A stretch of DNA of 64,000 nucleotides from JAZTZP01 sp045637525 (GTDB lineage: Bacteria; Bacillota; Clostridia; UBA1381). How positions within the stretch are numbered: position 1 is the first letter of the stretch; each line of letters starts with the position of its first letter. Below, piece by piece: positions 6,400 through 15,616 of the stretch. The translations under genes and the position numbers were made by a program. A model generated the notes under the pieces. That model ran no database searches, had not been told where the DNA came from, and saw only the letters and a list, made by a program, of their open reading frames with translations. The DNA is taken from assembly GCA_045637525.1 (NCBI GenBank), contig JAZTZP010000150.1:69796-133795 (forward strand), read 5' to 3'.

Positions 6400-8241
6400 T
6401 TGAGTTTTACAGAAAAAGATAAAATTTTAATGCAGGTACAGAAGCCTACCAGATATACAGGCGGCGAGCTTAATGCGGTTATTAAAAATCCTGCCGATGT
6501 TAAAGTAAGGTTCGGGTTTTGTTTTCCTGATGTATATGAAATTGCTATGTCGCATCTCGGTATAAAGATTTTATATCATATATTAAATTTAAGAGATGAT
6601 ACATATTGCGAGCGTGTATTTGCTCCGTGGCCTGATATGGAAAGTCTCATGATAAAGAATAACACCGGGCTTTTCGCATTGGAGTCCGGAGATGCGGTTA
6701 CAAATTTTGATTTTTTAGGGTTCACTTTGCAGTATGAGCTATCGTATTCAAACGTTGTTAATATGTTAAAGCTTGCCGATGTACCCGTATATGCAAAAGA
6801 CCGGACGAAGGATATGCCTTTTGTATGTGGCGGAGGTCCTTGCGCATATAATGCGGAGCCGGTTGCGGATTTCTTTGACTTCTTTATGCTTGGCGAAGGT
6901 GAAGATGTTATAAATGAAGTTGTAGACGAATATATAAAATGGAAAGGAACAGGCAAGGAGAGAATTGAGTATTTAAAGTCTATTGCCCGTATTGAAGGTG
7001 TATATGTTCCGTCTTTTTACGATGTTTCATATAACGAGAACGGCACAATAAAAAGTATAAAAACAAACACAGAAGAAGCTTCGGTAAAGATTCGCAAACG
7101 TATTGTGCAGGATTTTAATACAGCAATTGCACCTGATAAGATTATAGTTCCGTTTGGTGAGATTGTTCATGACAGAGTTACGCTTGAGGTGTTCAGAGGC
7201 TGTATACGCGGTTGTCGTTTTTGTCAGGCGGGTTATATATACAGACCTGTCCGGGAGCGAAATGCCGAGGTTCTTACATGCATGGCAGAGCATTTGCTTA
7301 ACAGTACCGGTTATGAAGAGATGTCGCTTTCATCACTCAGTACGAGTGATTATACAGAGCTGCCGCAGCTTACTGATAATCTGCTGAAAATTACTGAAGA
7401 TAAGAAGATAAATCTTTCGTTGCCATCGCTCAGAATAGATAATTTCTCTCTTGAATTAATGGAAAAGGTTCAGAAGGTAAGAAAATCGGGTATCACTTTT
7501 GCACCTGAAGCAGGAACTCAGAGACTTCGTGATGTTATAAATAAAAATATCACAGAAGAAGACATTCTGCGTTCTGTAAGAATGCTGTTTGCCGGCGGAT
7601 GGACAAATGTTAAGCTTTATTTTATGATAGGGCTTCCGACTGAAACGGATGAGGATATATGCGGTATATCCGACCTGGCTCAGAAGGTGCTTGGTGTTTA
7701 TTTTGAAACACCCAAAGAGGAAAGAGCGAAAAATATAAACATAACCGTTAGCACTTCAGGTTTTGTTCCGAAGCCTTTTACTGCTTTTCAATGGGCAGGA
7801 CAAAATACTCGTGATGAGTTTATTAAGAAACAGGATGTTTTAAAAGGCTCTATAAGATCAAAGCGGATAAGGTACAGCTGGCACTATAATAAAACGAGCT
7901 ATCTTGAGGGTGTATTTGCAAGGGGTGACAGAAAGCTTTCAAAGGTTATCGCAAGAGCTGTTGAACTTGGCTGTAAATTTGACGGATGGGATGAGTATTT
8001 TGATTTTGATAAATGGATGCAGGCGTTTAATGAATGTGGTATAGATCCTGATTTTTATAATATTCGTGAGCGTGAGTACAGCGAAGTGTTGCCTTGGGAT
8101 CATATAGATATTGGTGTTTCAAAAGAATTTTTAATGAAAGAAAACGAAAGATCTAAAAGAGCTGAAACTACATCAAATTGTCGTGAAAAATGTGCCGGAT
8201 GCGGTGCAGCTTCTTTCGGAACGGGTGTTTGCTATGAGTAA
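6400..8241 (+). CDS. TIGR03960-type radical SAM protein of unknown function
   Basis: The 613-residue protein has an N-terminal B12-binding-like region (about 1-240, 'YEIAMSHLGIKILYHIL', 'CGGGPCAYNAEPVADFFDFFMLGEGED') and a radical SAM core whose 4Fe-4S motif is C-x3-C-x2-C in 'FRGCIRGCRFCQAG' (about residues 265-278). A cysteine-rich tail ends the protein ('CREKCAGCGAA'). This is the rSAM family found as a pair with TIGR03936, either adjacent or fused; the reaction is not established to my knowledge. TTG at 6400 is the start, with GAAAGGATG upstream. Confidence 0.85.
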   Translation: MSFTEKDKILMQVQKPTRYTGGELNAVIKNPADVKVRFGFCFPDVYEIAMSHLGIKILYHILNLRDDTYCERVFAPWPDMESLMIKNNTGLFALESGDAVTNFDFLGFTLQYELSYSNVVNMLKLADVPVYAKDRTKDMPFVCGGGPCAYNAEPVADFFDFFMLGEGEDVINEVVDEYIKWKGTGKERIEYLKSIARIEGVYVPSFYDVSYNENGTIKSIKTNTEEASVKIRKRIVQDFNTAIAPDKIIVPFGEIVHDRVTLEVFRGCIRGCRFCQAGYIYRPVRERNAEVLTCMAEHLLNSTGYEEMSLSSLSTSDYTELPQLTDNLLKITEDKKINLSLPSLRIDNFSLELMEKVQKVRKSGITFAPEAGTQRLRDVINKNITEEDILRSVRMLFAGGWTNVKLYFMIGLPTETDEDICGISDLAQKVLGVYFETPKEERAKNINITVSTSGFVPKPFTAFQWAGQNTRDEFIKKQDVLKGSIRSKRIRYSWHYNKTSYLEGVFARGDRKLSKVIARAVELGCKFDGWDEYFDFDKWMQAFNECGIDPDFYNIREREYSEVLPWDHIDIGVSKEFLMKENERSKRAETTSNCREKCAGCGAASFGTGVCYE

Positions 8242-8884
8242 TTATATTTTAAAATACGGAAGAAAAGAAAATGTAAGATATATTTCACATCTGGATTTCA
8301 TAAGAATGTTTCACAGAAGTGTACGCCGGGCGGATATTCCGTTTGTGTTTTCTCAGGGTTTTAATCCGCACCCTGTAATGAATGTAGCAATGCCGCTGTC
8401 TGTCGGAGTTACGGCTGACGGCGAATATATGAAGGTAGGATTTGATAAAGAAATTACAAACGAAGATATTGATGCATTAAATTCAGCATTGCCGGACGGA
8501 TTTTATATTTTGGCATGGACAAAGGTTGTTGATAAAAAGCCCGATATAACTAAAATTAATCGTGCAGAGTATATCACCGAGATTGAAACGGATTCAGAGT
8601 TTGATGCCGATGCATTTATGGCAAACAGTGAATTGACAGTAATGAAAAAGACTAAAAGCGGTGAAAAAGAAGCTGATATCAGGCCATACATTCATGAAAT
8701 TGCTGTTATAGGAAGAGATAAAAATATTCTCACATTAAAAATGCGCCTTACGTGCAGTAATGAATATAATTTAAAGCCTGAAACTGTTATTGATGCAATG
8801 GAGAAATATTGCACAGGATTTAACAGCACTTTTCATTCGGTACACAGATGCTGCCTGAAATGCGGAGACAAAGAGTTGTTATAA
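8234..8884 (+). CDS. TIGR03936 / DUF2344 family protein
   Basis: The 216-residue protein begins 'SNYILKYGRKENVRYISHLDFIRMFHRSVRRADIPFVFSQGFNPHP' in family style, with the 'SHLD...R' and 'SQGFNPHP' blocks that mark DUF2344. It overlaps the 3' end of the radical SAM gene by 8 bases and in other genomes is fused to it, so the two probably act together. The open frame extends back to 8183, but only the ATG at 8234 matches the family start. A short Cys pair (CCLKCG) ends the protein. Confidence 0.82.
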   Translation: MSNYILKYGRKENVRYISHLDFIRMFHRSVRRADIPFVFSQGFNPHPVMNVAMPLSVGVTADGEYMKVGFDKEITNEDIDALNSALPDGFYILAWTKVVDKKPDITKINRAEYITEIETDSEFDADAFMANSELTVMKKTKSGEKEADIRPYIHEIAVIGRDKNILTLKMRLTCSNEYNLKPETVIDAMEKYCTGFNSTFHSVHRCCLKCGDKELL

Positions 8885-8900
8885 TGTATATAATTTCATA

Positions 8901-8958
8901 CTTTCTGTATAAATTTTAATGTTTGATGTAATACTATATTTGGAATTTATACAGAAAG
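8901..8958 (+). promoter_or_regulatory. 15-bp perfect inverted repeat covering the enolase ribosome binding site
   Basis: CTTTCTGTATAAATT (8901-8915) and AATTTATACAGAAAG (8944-8958) are exact reverse complements separated by 28 bases. The right arm contains most of the GAAAGGA ribosome binding site of eno (8954-8960). As RNA this would hide the site; as DNA the arms could be two copies of a regulator half-site. No U-run follows, so it is not a normal terminator. No clear vegetative promoter is seen between 8885 and 8971. Confidence 0.6.
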
Positions 8959-8971
8959 GAATGATTTGAAA

Positions 8972-10255
8972 ATGAAAAAGTACATTGAAATAATTGATGT
9001 GTATGCGCGGGAGGTTCTGGATTCGAGAGGCAATCCGACGGTTGAAGTGGATGTGTACACTGAAAAAGGAAAGGGTACCGCTATTGTTCCGTCCGGAGCT
9101 TCAACAGGCGTTTTTGAGGCTGTTGAATTGCGTGACGACGATAAAAGCCGTTATATGGGGAAGGGCGTTCGCAATGCGATTAATAATGTTAATACCACCA
9201 TTGCGGATGAGCTTGTAGGAATGAATGTTCTTGAACAGGCTGAAATAGATAAAAAGCTTATTGAATTAGACGGAACACCCAACAAGTCTGTTTTGGGTGC
9301 TAATGCAATTCTGGGTGTATCACTCGCAGCTGCAAGAGCTGCTGCTGATGCTTTAGGCGTTACTTTATATAATTACATCGGCGGCACGGGAGCGAAAACC
9401 TTGCCGATACCGATGATGAATATAATTAACGGAGGCGCACATGCTTCAAATAACATAGACATACAGGAATTTATGATAATGCCTGTTGGTGCGCAGAACT
9501 TTAAAGAAGGACTAAGACAATGCGTTGAAGTATATCATTGCCTGAGAAAAATTCTTGCTGAAGGTAAAAATATAACTGCGGTTGGTGACGAGGGCGGATT
9601 TGCACCTAATTTAAAGAATGATGAGGAGGCTTTGGAGCTTATCGTTTCTGCAATTGAGAAAGCCGGGTTTAATACTCAAACCGATTTTAAAATTGCACTT
9701 GATGCTGCGTCCTCAGAATGGATCAAAGCTGACGGCACTTATGAACTGACGAAATCCGGCGCAATTAAAACGAAGCAGGAAATGGTTGAGTATTGGACTG
9801 ATTTAACCGATAGATATCCGATTGTTTCTATTGAAGACGGTGTTGCAGAGGACGATTTTGAAGCATGGAGGATGCTTACGCATCGGTTGGGCGATAAGAT
9901 ACAGCTCGTTGGCGATGACTTGTTTGTTACTAACACAAAACGTTTAAAACGGGGAATTAAAGAGAATGTTGCAAACTCGATTTTAATAAAGGTAAATCAG
10001 ATAGGGACTCTTACTGAAACGTTGGAAGCGATTGAGATGGCGCATAAAGCCGGATATACTGCTATCGTGTCCCACAGAAGCGGTGAAACTGAGGATACAA
10101 CAATTGCGGACATTGCTGTTGCTGTAAATGCCGGGCAAATCAAAACAGGTGCACCATGCAGGACTGACAGGACAGCAAAATACAATCGTTTACTGAGAAT
10201 AGAAGAAGAGTTATGCTATGTTTCAGTGTATGGTGATAAAAAAATAAGAAAATAA
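8972..10255 (+). CDS. eno: Enolase
   Basis: The 427-residue glycolytic enzyme interconverts 2-phosphoglycerate and phosphoenolpyruvate. Visible signatures include 'AREVLDSRGNPTVEVDV' at the N-terminus, 'SGASTGVFEAVELRD', 'MNIINGGAHASNNIDIQEFMI', 'GDEGGFAPNL', the metal-ligand regions 'SIEDGVAEDD' and 'LVGDDLFVTN', and the active-site loop 'SHRSGETEDTTIAD' around residue 370. The ATG at 8972 is 11 bases from AAGGA; an in-frame TTG at 8966 has 5-base spacing and cannot be excluded. It is not next to other glycolytic genes. Its ribosome binding site lies in a large inverted repeat. Confidence 0.97.
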   Translation: MKKYIEIIDVYAREVLDSRGNPTVEVDVYTEKGKGTAIVPSGASTGVFEAVELRDDDKSRYMGKGVRNAINNVNTTIADELVGMNVLEQAEIDKKLIELDGTPNKSVLGANAILGVSLAAARAAADALGVTLYNYIGGTGAKTLPIPMMNIINGGAHASNNIDIQEFMIMPVGAQNFKEGLRQCVEVYHCLRKILAEGKNITAVGDEGGFAPNLKNDEEALELIVSAIEKAGFNTQTDFKIALDAASSEWIKADGTYELTKSGAIKTKQEMVEYWTDLTDRYPIVSIEDGVAEDDFEAWRMLTHRLGDKIQLVGDDLFVTNTKRLKRGIKENVANSILIKVNQIGTLTETLEAIEMAHKAGYTAIVSHRSGETEDTTIADIAVAVNAGQIKTGAPCRTDRTAKYNRLLRIEEELCYVSVYGDKKIRK

Positions 10256-10275
10256 GAATAGTAGCAAAAAATACG

Positions 10276-10309
10276 ACAAGGACCTCGATATATGAGATCC
10301 TTGTTTTGT
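10276..10309. terminator. Bidirectional terminator between eno and the ATP synthase operon
   Basis: ACAAGGACCTC (10276-10286) pairs with GAGATCCTTGT (10293-10303) with one mismatch. TTTGTT follows on the plus strand and ATTTTTTGC on the minus strand, so it can serve the convergent eno and atpC ends. Confidence 0.75.
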
Positions 10310-10335
10310 TCAGGGAATTTTTTCATTCCTTTTAA

Positions 10336-10737
10336 TTATTTTCCCGAGGAAATATTTATTCTGTTAAGCGCACGCTTAAGTTTGAGTTCGGCAAGACGTA
10401 ATTCATAATCGGAAGATTTGTTTTTAAGTCTGTTTTCCGCAACTTCTTTAGCACGCTTTGCACGCTCAATATCAATTTCGTCAGCCCACTCGAATGTTGA
10501 AGCGATTACTGTTACAACGCCGTCGCATACTGTAAGAGTTCCGCCACTGCAGGAAGCATTACGATAAGTATCAGCTGATTTAATTCGTATTTTTCCTATA
10601 TTTAACGGAACAACATAATCAGCATGGTTTTTTAGAATACATACATCACCAACTACTGTCCGGGCTATTAAACGCTCGGCAGCTCCGTCAAATGCAAGTC
10701 CGTCGGGAGTAACTATTTTCAGTGGATATTCGCTCAT
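10336..10737 (-). CDS. atpC: F1Fo ATP synthase epsilon subunit
   Basis: The 133-residue last gene of the operon encodes the small central-stalk subunit that couples rotor and catalytic head and can inhibit ATP hydrolysis. The N-terminal beta sandwich (residues 1-85, 'YPLKIVTPDGLAFDGAAERLIARTVVGD', 'ILKNHADYVVPLNIGK') is followed by the two C-terminal helices (about 90-133, 'DEIDIERAKRAKEVAENRLK', 'YELRLAELKLKRALNRI'). It lies 12 bases after atpD with an AAGGAGG site upstream. Confidence 0.96.
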   Translation of the reverse strand: MSEYPLKIVTPDGLAFDGAAERLIARTVVGDVCILKNHADYVVPLNIGKIRIKSADTYRNASCSGGTLTVCDGVVTVIASTFEWADEIDIERAKRAKEVAENRLKNKSSDYELRLAELKLKRALNRINISSGK

Positions 10738-10749
10738 AAAAAATCCTCC

Positions 10750-12141
10750 TTAGGATTGCTTTGCTTTTTGAATTGCTTCATCAATTGAGCCTACAAAAAG
10801 GAATGCCGATTCCGGTAAGTCGTCGTGTTTTCCTTCGATTATTTCTTTAAATCCGCGTATGGTTTCTTCAAGCGGAACGTATTTACCTTCCATTCCTGTA
10901 AACTGTTCTGCAACAGAGAATGGCTGAGAAAGGAAACGCTGAACTTTTCTTGCACGGCTTACAGTTAATTTATCCTCATCAGAGAGCTCATCCATACCCA
11001 TTATGGCGATGATATCCTGAAGCTCGTTATAGCGCTGAAGAATACGCTGTACAGCTTTTGCTGTTTGGTAATGATCGTTTCCGACAACGTCCGGTGTCAG
11101 TATTCTTGAGGTTGAATCAAGAGGATCAACCGCCGGGTAAATACCTTGTGATGCTATTTGACGAGATAAAACCGTTGTAGCATCAAGATGAGCGAAAGTA
11201 GTTGCAGGTGCCGGGTCTGTCAAGTCGTCTGCCGGTACATATACCGCTTGAACAGATGTGATAGAACCTTTCTTTGTTGAAGTAATTCGCTCCTGGAGTG
11301 CTCCCATTTCCGTTGCTAAAGTCGGCTGATAACCAACTGCTGAAGGCATACGGCCAAGGAGGGCGGAAACCTCAGATCCGGCTTGCGTAAATCTGAATAT
11401 GTTATCAATAAACAGAAGTACGTCCTGACCTTCCTTATCACGGAAATATTCCGCCATTGTAAGACCGGAGAGTGCAACTCGCATTCTTGCGCCCGGTGGC
11501 TCGTTCATTTGTCCGTATACTAAGGCTGTTTTATTGATAACGCCTGATTCTTTCATTTCGTTATATAAGTCATTACCTTCACGTGTGCGTTCTCCAACTC
11601 CTGAAAAAACCGATAAACCACCATGCTGTTTTGCAACGTTGTTTATAAGCTCCATTATCAGAACTGTTTTACCAACTCCTGCACCGCCGAAAAGACCGAT
11701 TTTACCGCCCTTTGCATATGGGCAGATGAGGTCAACAACTTTTATTCCTGTTTCGAGAATTTCGGTAGTGCTTTGCTGTTCATCGTATGGGGGAGCAGGT
11801 CTGTGAATAGGCCAGTGCTCTTCAGCTTCCGGCGCCGGCAGATTATCTACGGGTTCGCCGAGAAGGTTGAAAATTCTTCCCAAAGTACAATTACCCACCG
11901 GAACGCTTATGCAGGCTCCTGTGTCGATAACCTCGGTACCTCTTACCAAACCATCTGTCGAACTCATCGCTATACAGCGGACAACATCGTCACCGATGTG
12001 TTGAGCAACCTCTACCGTAATGGTTTTTCCGTTGTGACTTATATGCAAAGCATTTAAAAGATTAGGCAAATGTCCGTTTTCAAATTTAATATCAAGAACG
12101 GGGCCGATAATCTGAATAATTTTACCTGTATTATTTTTCAT
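10750..12141 (-). CDS. atpD: F1Fo ATP synthase beta subunit
   Basis: The 463-residue catalytic subunit carries the Walker A motif GGAGVGKT at 152-159, 'VFSGVGERTREGND', the Walker B strand 'QDVLLFIDNIFRF', and the 'YVPADDLTDPAPATTFAHLDATTVLSR' catalytic region. The ATG at 12141 is chosen because the in-frame GTG three codons upstream lies inside the AGAGGTG ribosome binding site. It follows atpG by 17 bases. Confidence 0.98.
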   Translation of the reverse strand: MKNNTGKIIQIIGPVLDIKFENGHLPNLLNALHISHNGKTITVEVAQHIGDDVVRCIAMSSTDGLVRGTEVIDTGACISVPVGNCTLGRIFNLLGEPVDNLPAPEAEEHWPIHRPAPPYDEQQSTTEILETGIKVVDLICPYAKGGKIGLFGGAGVGKTVLIMELINNVAKQHGGLSVFSGVGERTREGNDLYNEMKESGVINKTALVYGQMNEPPGARMRVALSGLTMAEYFRDKEGQDVLLFIDNIFRFTQAGSEVSALLGRMPSAVGYQPTLATEMGALQERITSTKKGSITSVQAVYVPADDLTDPAPATTFAHLDATTVLSRQIASQGIYPAVDPLDSTSRILTPDVVGNDHYQTAKAVQRILQRYNELQDIIAIMGMDELSDEDKLTVSRARKVQRFLSQPFSVAEQFTGMEGKYVPLEETIRGFKEIIEGKHDDLPESAFLFVGSIDEAIQKAKQS

Positions 12142-12158
12142 GGTTATCACCTCTTAAA

Positions 12159-12995
12159 CTAATTTTCAGAACCTGCAACTATTTCAGTAATTTCCTGAGT
12201 AATCGCAGCTTGACGAGCTCTGTTGTATAAAAGACTTAAACTGCTTATCATTTCATCAGCGTTTTTGTTTGCTGACTGCATGGCGTTTCTGCGTGCGGAT
12301 AGTTCGGAAGCAAGACTGCTTGCCACTGCTCCGTAGATTACTCCGCTGATGTATTGCGGAACGATATACTCAAACGCTGCTTCTGCTGATGGCTCATAAA
12401 TGATAAGACTGTGCTTTTTTTCATCTGTCTTTTCTTCGTTAACGATAGGCAGAATTTCATCTGAAGCCGGAATCTGAGTCAGAACGTTTACAAATTTTGT
12501 ATATTCAACGAAGAGTTTACTGAATTTGCCTTCTAAAAAACTTTTTGTAATAGTTTCAGCGATGTTAAGACAGTCAAGCATACTTATATCGTCGACAACT
12601 GCATAATGTTCGGTAATAATCTCTACGTTTTTCTTTTTAAAATATTCAACGGACTTTTTTCCGATTGGTAAAACAATATCGTTATCCTGAAGTTTTACCG
12701 ATTTAAACAAATTGTTATTATAGCCTCCGGCAAGTCCTCGGTCGCCGGCTATTACAATGTGGCAAACCGACTTTGTCTCGTCTAAGTGGCAGAACGGGGA
12801 AGAAAAGTCCTTATTCTCTGCGGCAATACTATCCATAGTGGCTTTGAGAGTCTCAAAGAAGGGCTTTGTCTGTTCAGCTCGTTCTTTTGCTCGACGAAGC
12901 TTAGAGGTGGCAACCAACTCCATAGCTTTTGTTATTTGTTTTGTGCTTTCAACACTTTTAATTCGGTTTTTTATGGCTTTCATAGAGCCTGCCAT
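12159..12995 (-). CDS. atpG: F1Fo ATP synthase gamma subunit
   Basis: The 278-residue central shaft has the family's N-terminal coiled coil ('MKAIKNRIKSVESTKQITKAMELVATSKLRRA'), the Rossmann-like middle ('VCHIVIAGDRGLAGGYN') and the C-terminal helix ('SLLYNRARQAAITQEITEIVAGSEN'), the standard gamma ends. It rotates inside the alpha-beta hexamer. Only 3 bases separate it from atpA. Confidence 0.97.
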   Translation of the reverse strand: MAGSMKAIKNRIKSVESTKQITKAMELVATSKLRRAKERAEQTKPFFETLKATMDSIAAENKDFSSPFCHLDETKSVCHIVIAGDRGLAGGYNNNLFKSVKLQDNDIVLPIGKKSVEYFKKKNVEIITEHYAVVDDISMLDCLNIAETITKSFLEGKFSKLFVEYTKFVNVLTQIPASDEILPIVNEEKTDEKKHSLIIYEPSAEAAFEYIVPQYISGVIYGAVASSLASELSARRNAMQSANKNADEMISSLSLLYNRARQAAITQEITEIVAGSEN

Positions 12996-12998
12996 GAT

Positions 12999-14519
12999 TT
13001 ATGCCTCCCTCGAAGCAGAAGAAGCGAAATGTTCTTTGCTTTCATTAATTGCTTTTTTCATAAGCTCAACCGTTTCGTCGGAAAGCTCTCCGGTCTGACC
13101 TATATTGCTTATAATTTGCGGATAAGTATTCCGGATATATTCGAAAAGATGTGTTTCATAGGCTGAAATGTCTTCAACTGCTATGTCTTTCAGATAATCA
13201 TTTATAACCGCATAAATTATTACTACCTGAAGCTCAACAGGGAGCGGTGTGTTTCGGCCTTGTTTCAGAATTTCAACGATACGGGCACCTTGTGCAAGAC
13301 GGGTTTTTGTATCCTCATCAAGATCTGAGCCGAACTGTGCAAAAGCCTGAAGCTCACGATACTGAGAATAGGCGAGCTTAAGAGTACCGGCAACCTTTTT
13401 CATTGCTTTAATCTGAGCATTTCCTCCAACACGTGAAACGCTTATACCGGGGTTTACTGCCGGCATAATACCACTGTGGAATAACTCGGTTTCAAGGAAA
13501 ATTTGTCCGTCTGTTATAGAAATAACGTTGGTTGGTATATAAGCTGAAACGTCGCCTGCCTGAGTTTCGATAATAGGGAGCGCTGTAAGTGAGCCGCCGC
13601 CATATTCGGGGGCAAGTCTTGCCGCACGTTCAAGAAGTCTTGAATGCAGATAGAAAACATCACCGGGGTATGCTTCACGTCCGGGAGGTCGGCGTATGAG
13701 AAGTGACAATGCTCTGTATGCAACAGCGTGCTTGGATAAGTCATCGTATATTATAAGGACGTCTTTTCCTTTATACATAAAATACTCTGCCATTGAGCAT
13801 CCCGAATAAGGTGCAATATACTGAAGCGGAGAAAGCTCTGAGGCTGTTGCGGAAACAACGATAGTATAGTCCATTGCGTTGTTTTTTTCAAGAGTATCAA
13901 CAATTTGTGCAACAGTAGATTTTTTCTGACCGATTGCAACATAAACACATATAACGTCTTTGCCTCTCTGGTTTATTATTGTATCAAGTCCGATAACTGT
14001 TTTACCGGTCTGACGGTCGCCGATAATCAGCTCACGTTGTCCGCGGCCGATTGGTATCATTGAGTCGATGGCTTTTATTCCTGTTTGCAGTGGCACGCTT
14101 ACTGACTTTCTTTCGATAATGCCCGGTGCGTTGCACTCAATAGGTCGGGTTTCGGTAGTTTTGATGTCACCTTTTCCGTCGATAGGCTGACCAAGCGCAT
14201 TAACAACTCTTCCGATTAAAGCCTCGCCGACAGGAACTTCAACAACCTTACCGGTACGTTTTACGACAGCGCCTTCTTTGATTTGTGAATCTGAGCCTAA
14301 AATTACAAGGCTGACAGTATTTTCTTCAAGATTCAGCGCCATTGCCGCTTCACCGTTTTCAAATTCAACGAGTTCGTTTGCCATACAACCGGCAAGCCCG
14401 GTAGCTTTTGCGATACCGTCGCCGACTTCGATAACATAGCCTGTTTCCGCTGTTTCTATTTTGTTAGAAAAGTTTTTTATTTGTTCTTTTATTATACTGC
14501 TTATTTCATCAGGTCGCAC
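12999..14519 (-). CDS. atpA: F1Fo ATP synthase alpha subunit
   Basis: The 506-residue subunit has the regulatory-nucleotide Walker A motif GDRQTGKT at 167-174, 'VCVYVAIGQKKSTVAQIV', and the arginine-finger region 'ITDGQIFLE...NPGISVSRVGG'. The start is GTG at 14519, 11 bases after AAAGGA, which gives the usual N-terminus 'RPDEISSIIKEQI'. A 48-base gap separates it from atpH, slightly longer than elsewhere in the operon. Confidence 0.98.
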   Translation of the reverse strand: MRPDEISSIIKEQIKNFSNKIETAETGYVIEVGDGIAKATGLAGCMANELVEFENGEAAMALNLEENTVSLVILGSDSQIKEGAVVKRTGKVVEVPVGEALIGRVVNALGQPIDGKGDIKTTETRPIECNAPGIIERKSVSVPLQTGIKAIDSMIPIGRGQRELIIGDRQTGKTVIGLDTIINQRGKDVICVYVAIGQKKSTVAQIVDTLEKNNAMDYTIVVSATASELSPLQYIAPYSGCSMAEYFMYKGKDVLIIYDDLSKHAVAYRALSLLIRRPPGREAYPGDVFYLHSRLLERAARLAPEYGGGSLTALPIIETQAGDVSAYIPTNVISITDGQIFLETELFHSGIMPAVNPGISVSRVGGNAQIKAMKKVAGTLKLAYSQYRELQAFAQFGSDLDEDTKTRLAQGARIVEILKQGRNTPLPVELQVVIIYAVINDYLKDIAVEDISAYETHLFEYIRNTYPQIISNIGQTGELSDETVELMKKAINESKEHFASSASREA

Positions 14520-14567
14520 GAATATATCATTCCTTTCGTAGTATAGTAATTCGTAAATTTTTATAGT

Positions 14568-15098
14568 TTATTTTGATATAATACTTTTTAATTCGTTTAA
14601 TTTTGATTTTACGCTTGTGTCAATACTTGAGTTTTCAAACTTAACAACAATACCTCCGATTAATGAAGAATCGACCGTAAAAGTTGTTATAAGCTCTTTT
14701 TTGTAAATCTGAGAAAGTTTTTCTGTTATTGACTTCTTTTTCTCATCAGAAACAGCGATTGCTGTTATAATTTCAGCAGTTTCTATATTATGCTTTGCTC
14801 TGTATTGCTTTTCGTAAAATCTGACACATTCAGAAAAGGAATAAACCATCCGTTTTCGAGCCAGAATTTTTAAAAAATTTACAATATAAATATGAATTGA
14901 TTTCCCGAATGATTCATCAATCAGATTATCTTTTTCGTTACCCGAAAAAGCGGCTGTATCAAGAATATTGATATATTCAGGATTGGAGTTTAATATATCT
15001 GCCGCGGTAAGTAACTCGTCATAGATAAGCTTGTCGATACCATCTTCATCCGCAAGGGAATACAGGGATAATGCGTAAGTACGAACAGAATTATTCAT
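14568..15098 (-). CDS. atpH: F1Fo ATP synthase delta subunit
   Basis: The 176-residue protein links the top of F1 to the peripheral stalk. It shows the N-terminal six-helix bundle start ('VRTYALSLYSLADEDGI') and the conserved C-terminal segment 'LITTFTVDSSLIGGIVVKFENSSIDTSVKSKLNEL'. Its start overlaps the end of atpF by 4 bases. Confidence 0.95.
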   Translation of the reverse strand: MNNSVRTYALSLYSLADEDGIDKLIYDELLTAADILNSNPEYINILDTAAFSGNEKDNLIDESFGKSIHIYIVNFLKILARKRMVYSFSECVRFYEKQYRAKHNIETAEIITAIAVSDEKKKSITEKLSQIYKKELITTFTVDSSLIGGIVVKFENSSIDTSVKSKLNELKSIISK

Positions 15099-15601
15099 AA
15101 CGTTTCACCCATTTCATCCATAATCTTGTCAATCATTCGATTGTGATCTTCATCATTCATGTCTTTTTCGATAATTTTTTCTGCGATGTCTAAGGCAAGA
15201 GATGAAATATCGGATTTAATTTCACTCATAGCCTTTTGCCTCTCAAGAGCTATCTGTTTATCCGCTCTTGTTATGATTGAGGTCGCCTTTGACTCAGCGT
15301 CTGAGATGATTTCATCAGAACGCATAGAGGCGTTTTTTACTGCAGTATCCACAATAGATGCGGCTTCTGATTTTGCTCCAGCGAGCTTTTTTGTGTATTC
15401 GGCTTCCAGTTCAGACGCAGAAATTTCATGAGATTTTGCTTTTTCGTATATATCATTAATTTCATCGTCACGCTGTTTTAATATCTTTTGGATAGGTCCG
15501 AATAAAAACTTTTTCATCAGCAGAAAAAGAATCAGCAGATTGCACCATGTGAAAATTAAAGTCCAGACATCAATGGTTACAAAAGATAAATACTTGTCCA
15601 T
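15095..15601 (-). CDS. atpF: F1Fo ATP synthase b subunit
   Basis: The 168-residue peripheral-stalk subunit has one N-terminal membrane helix (about residues 10-30, 'VWTLIFTWCNLLILFLLMKKFLF'). It is followed by a long charged coiled coil rich in Glu, Lys and Ala to about residue 150. It holds the alpha-beta head against the a subunit. It lies 15 bases from atpE and overlaps atpH by 4 bases. Confidence 0.95.
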   Translation of the reverse strand: MDKYLSFVTIDVWTLIFTWCNLLILFLLMKKFLFGPIQKILKQRDDEINDIYEKAKSHEISASELEAEYTKKLAGAKSEAASIVDTAVKNASMRSDEIISDAESKATSIITRADKQIALERQKAMSEIKSDISSLALDIAEKIIEKDMNDEDHNRMIDKIMDEMGETL

Positions 15602-15616
15602 GATTCCTCCTGAAAA

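Noticed and set aside
11534..12057. Plus-strand frames of 90 and 144 codons inside atpD
   Set aside because: They lie opposite a certain ATP synthase gene and show no protein features or ribosome binding sites.
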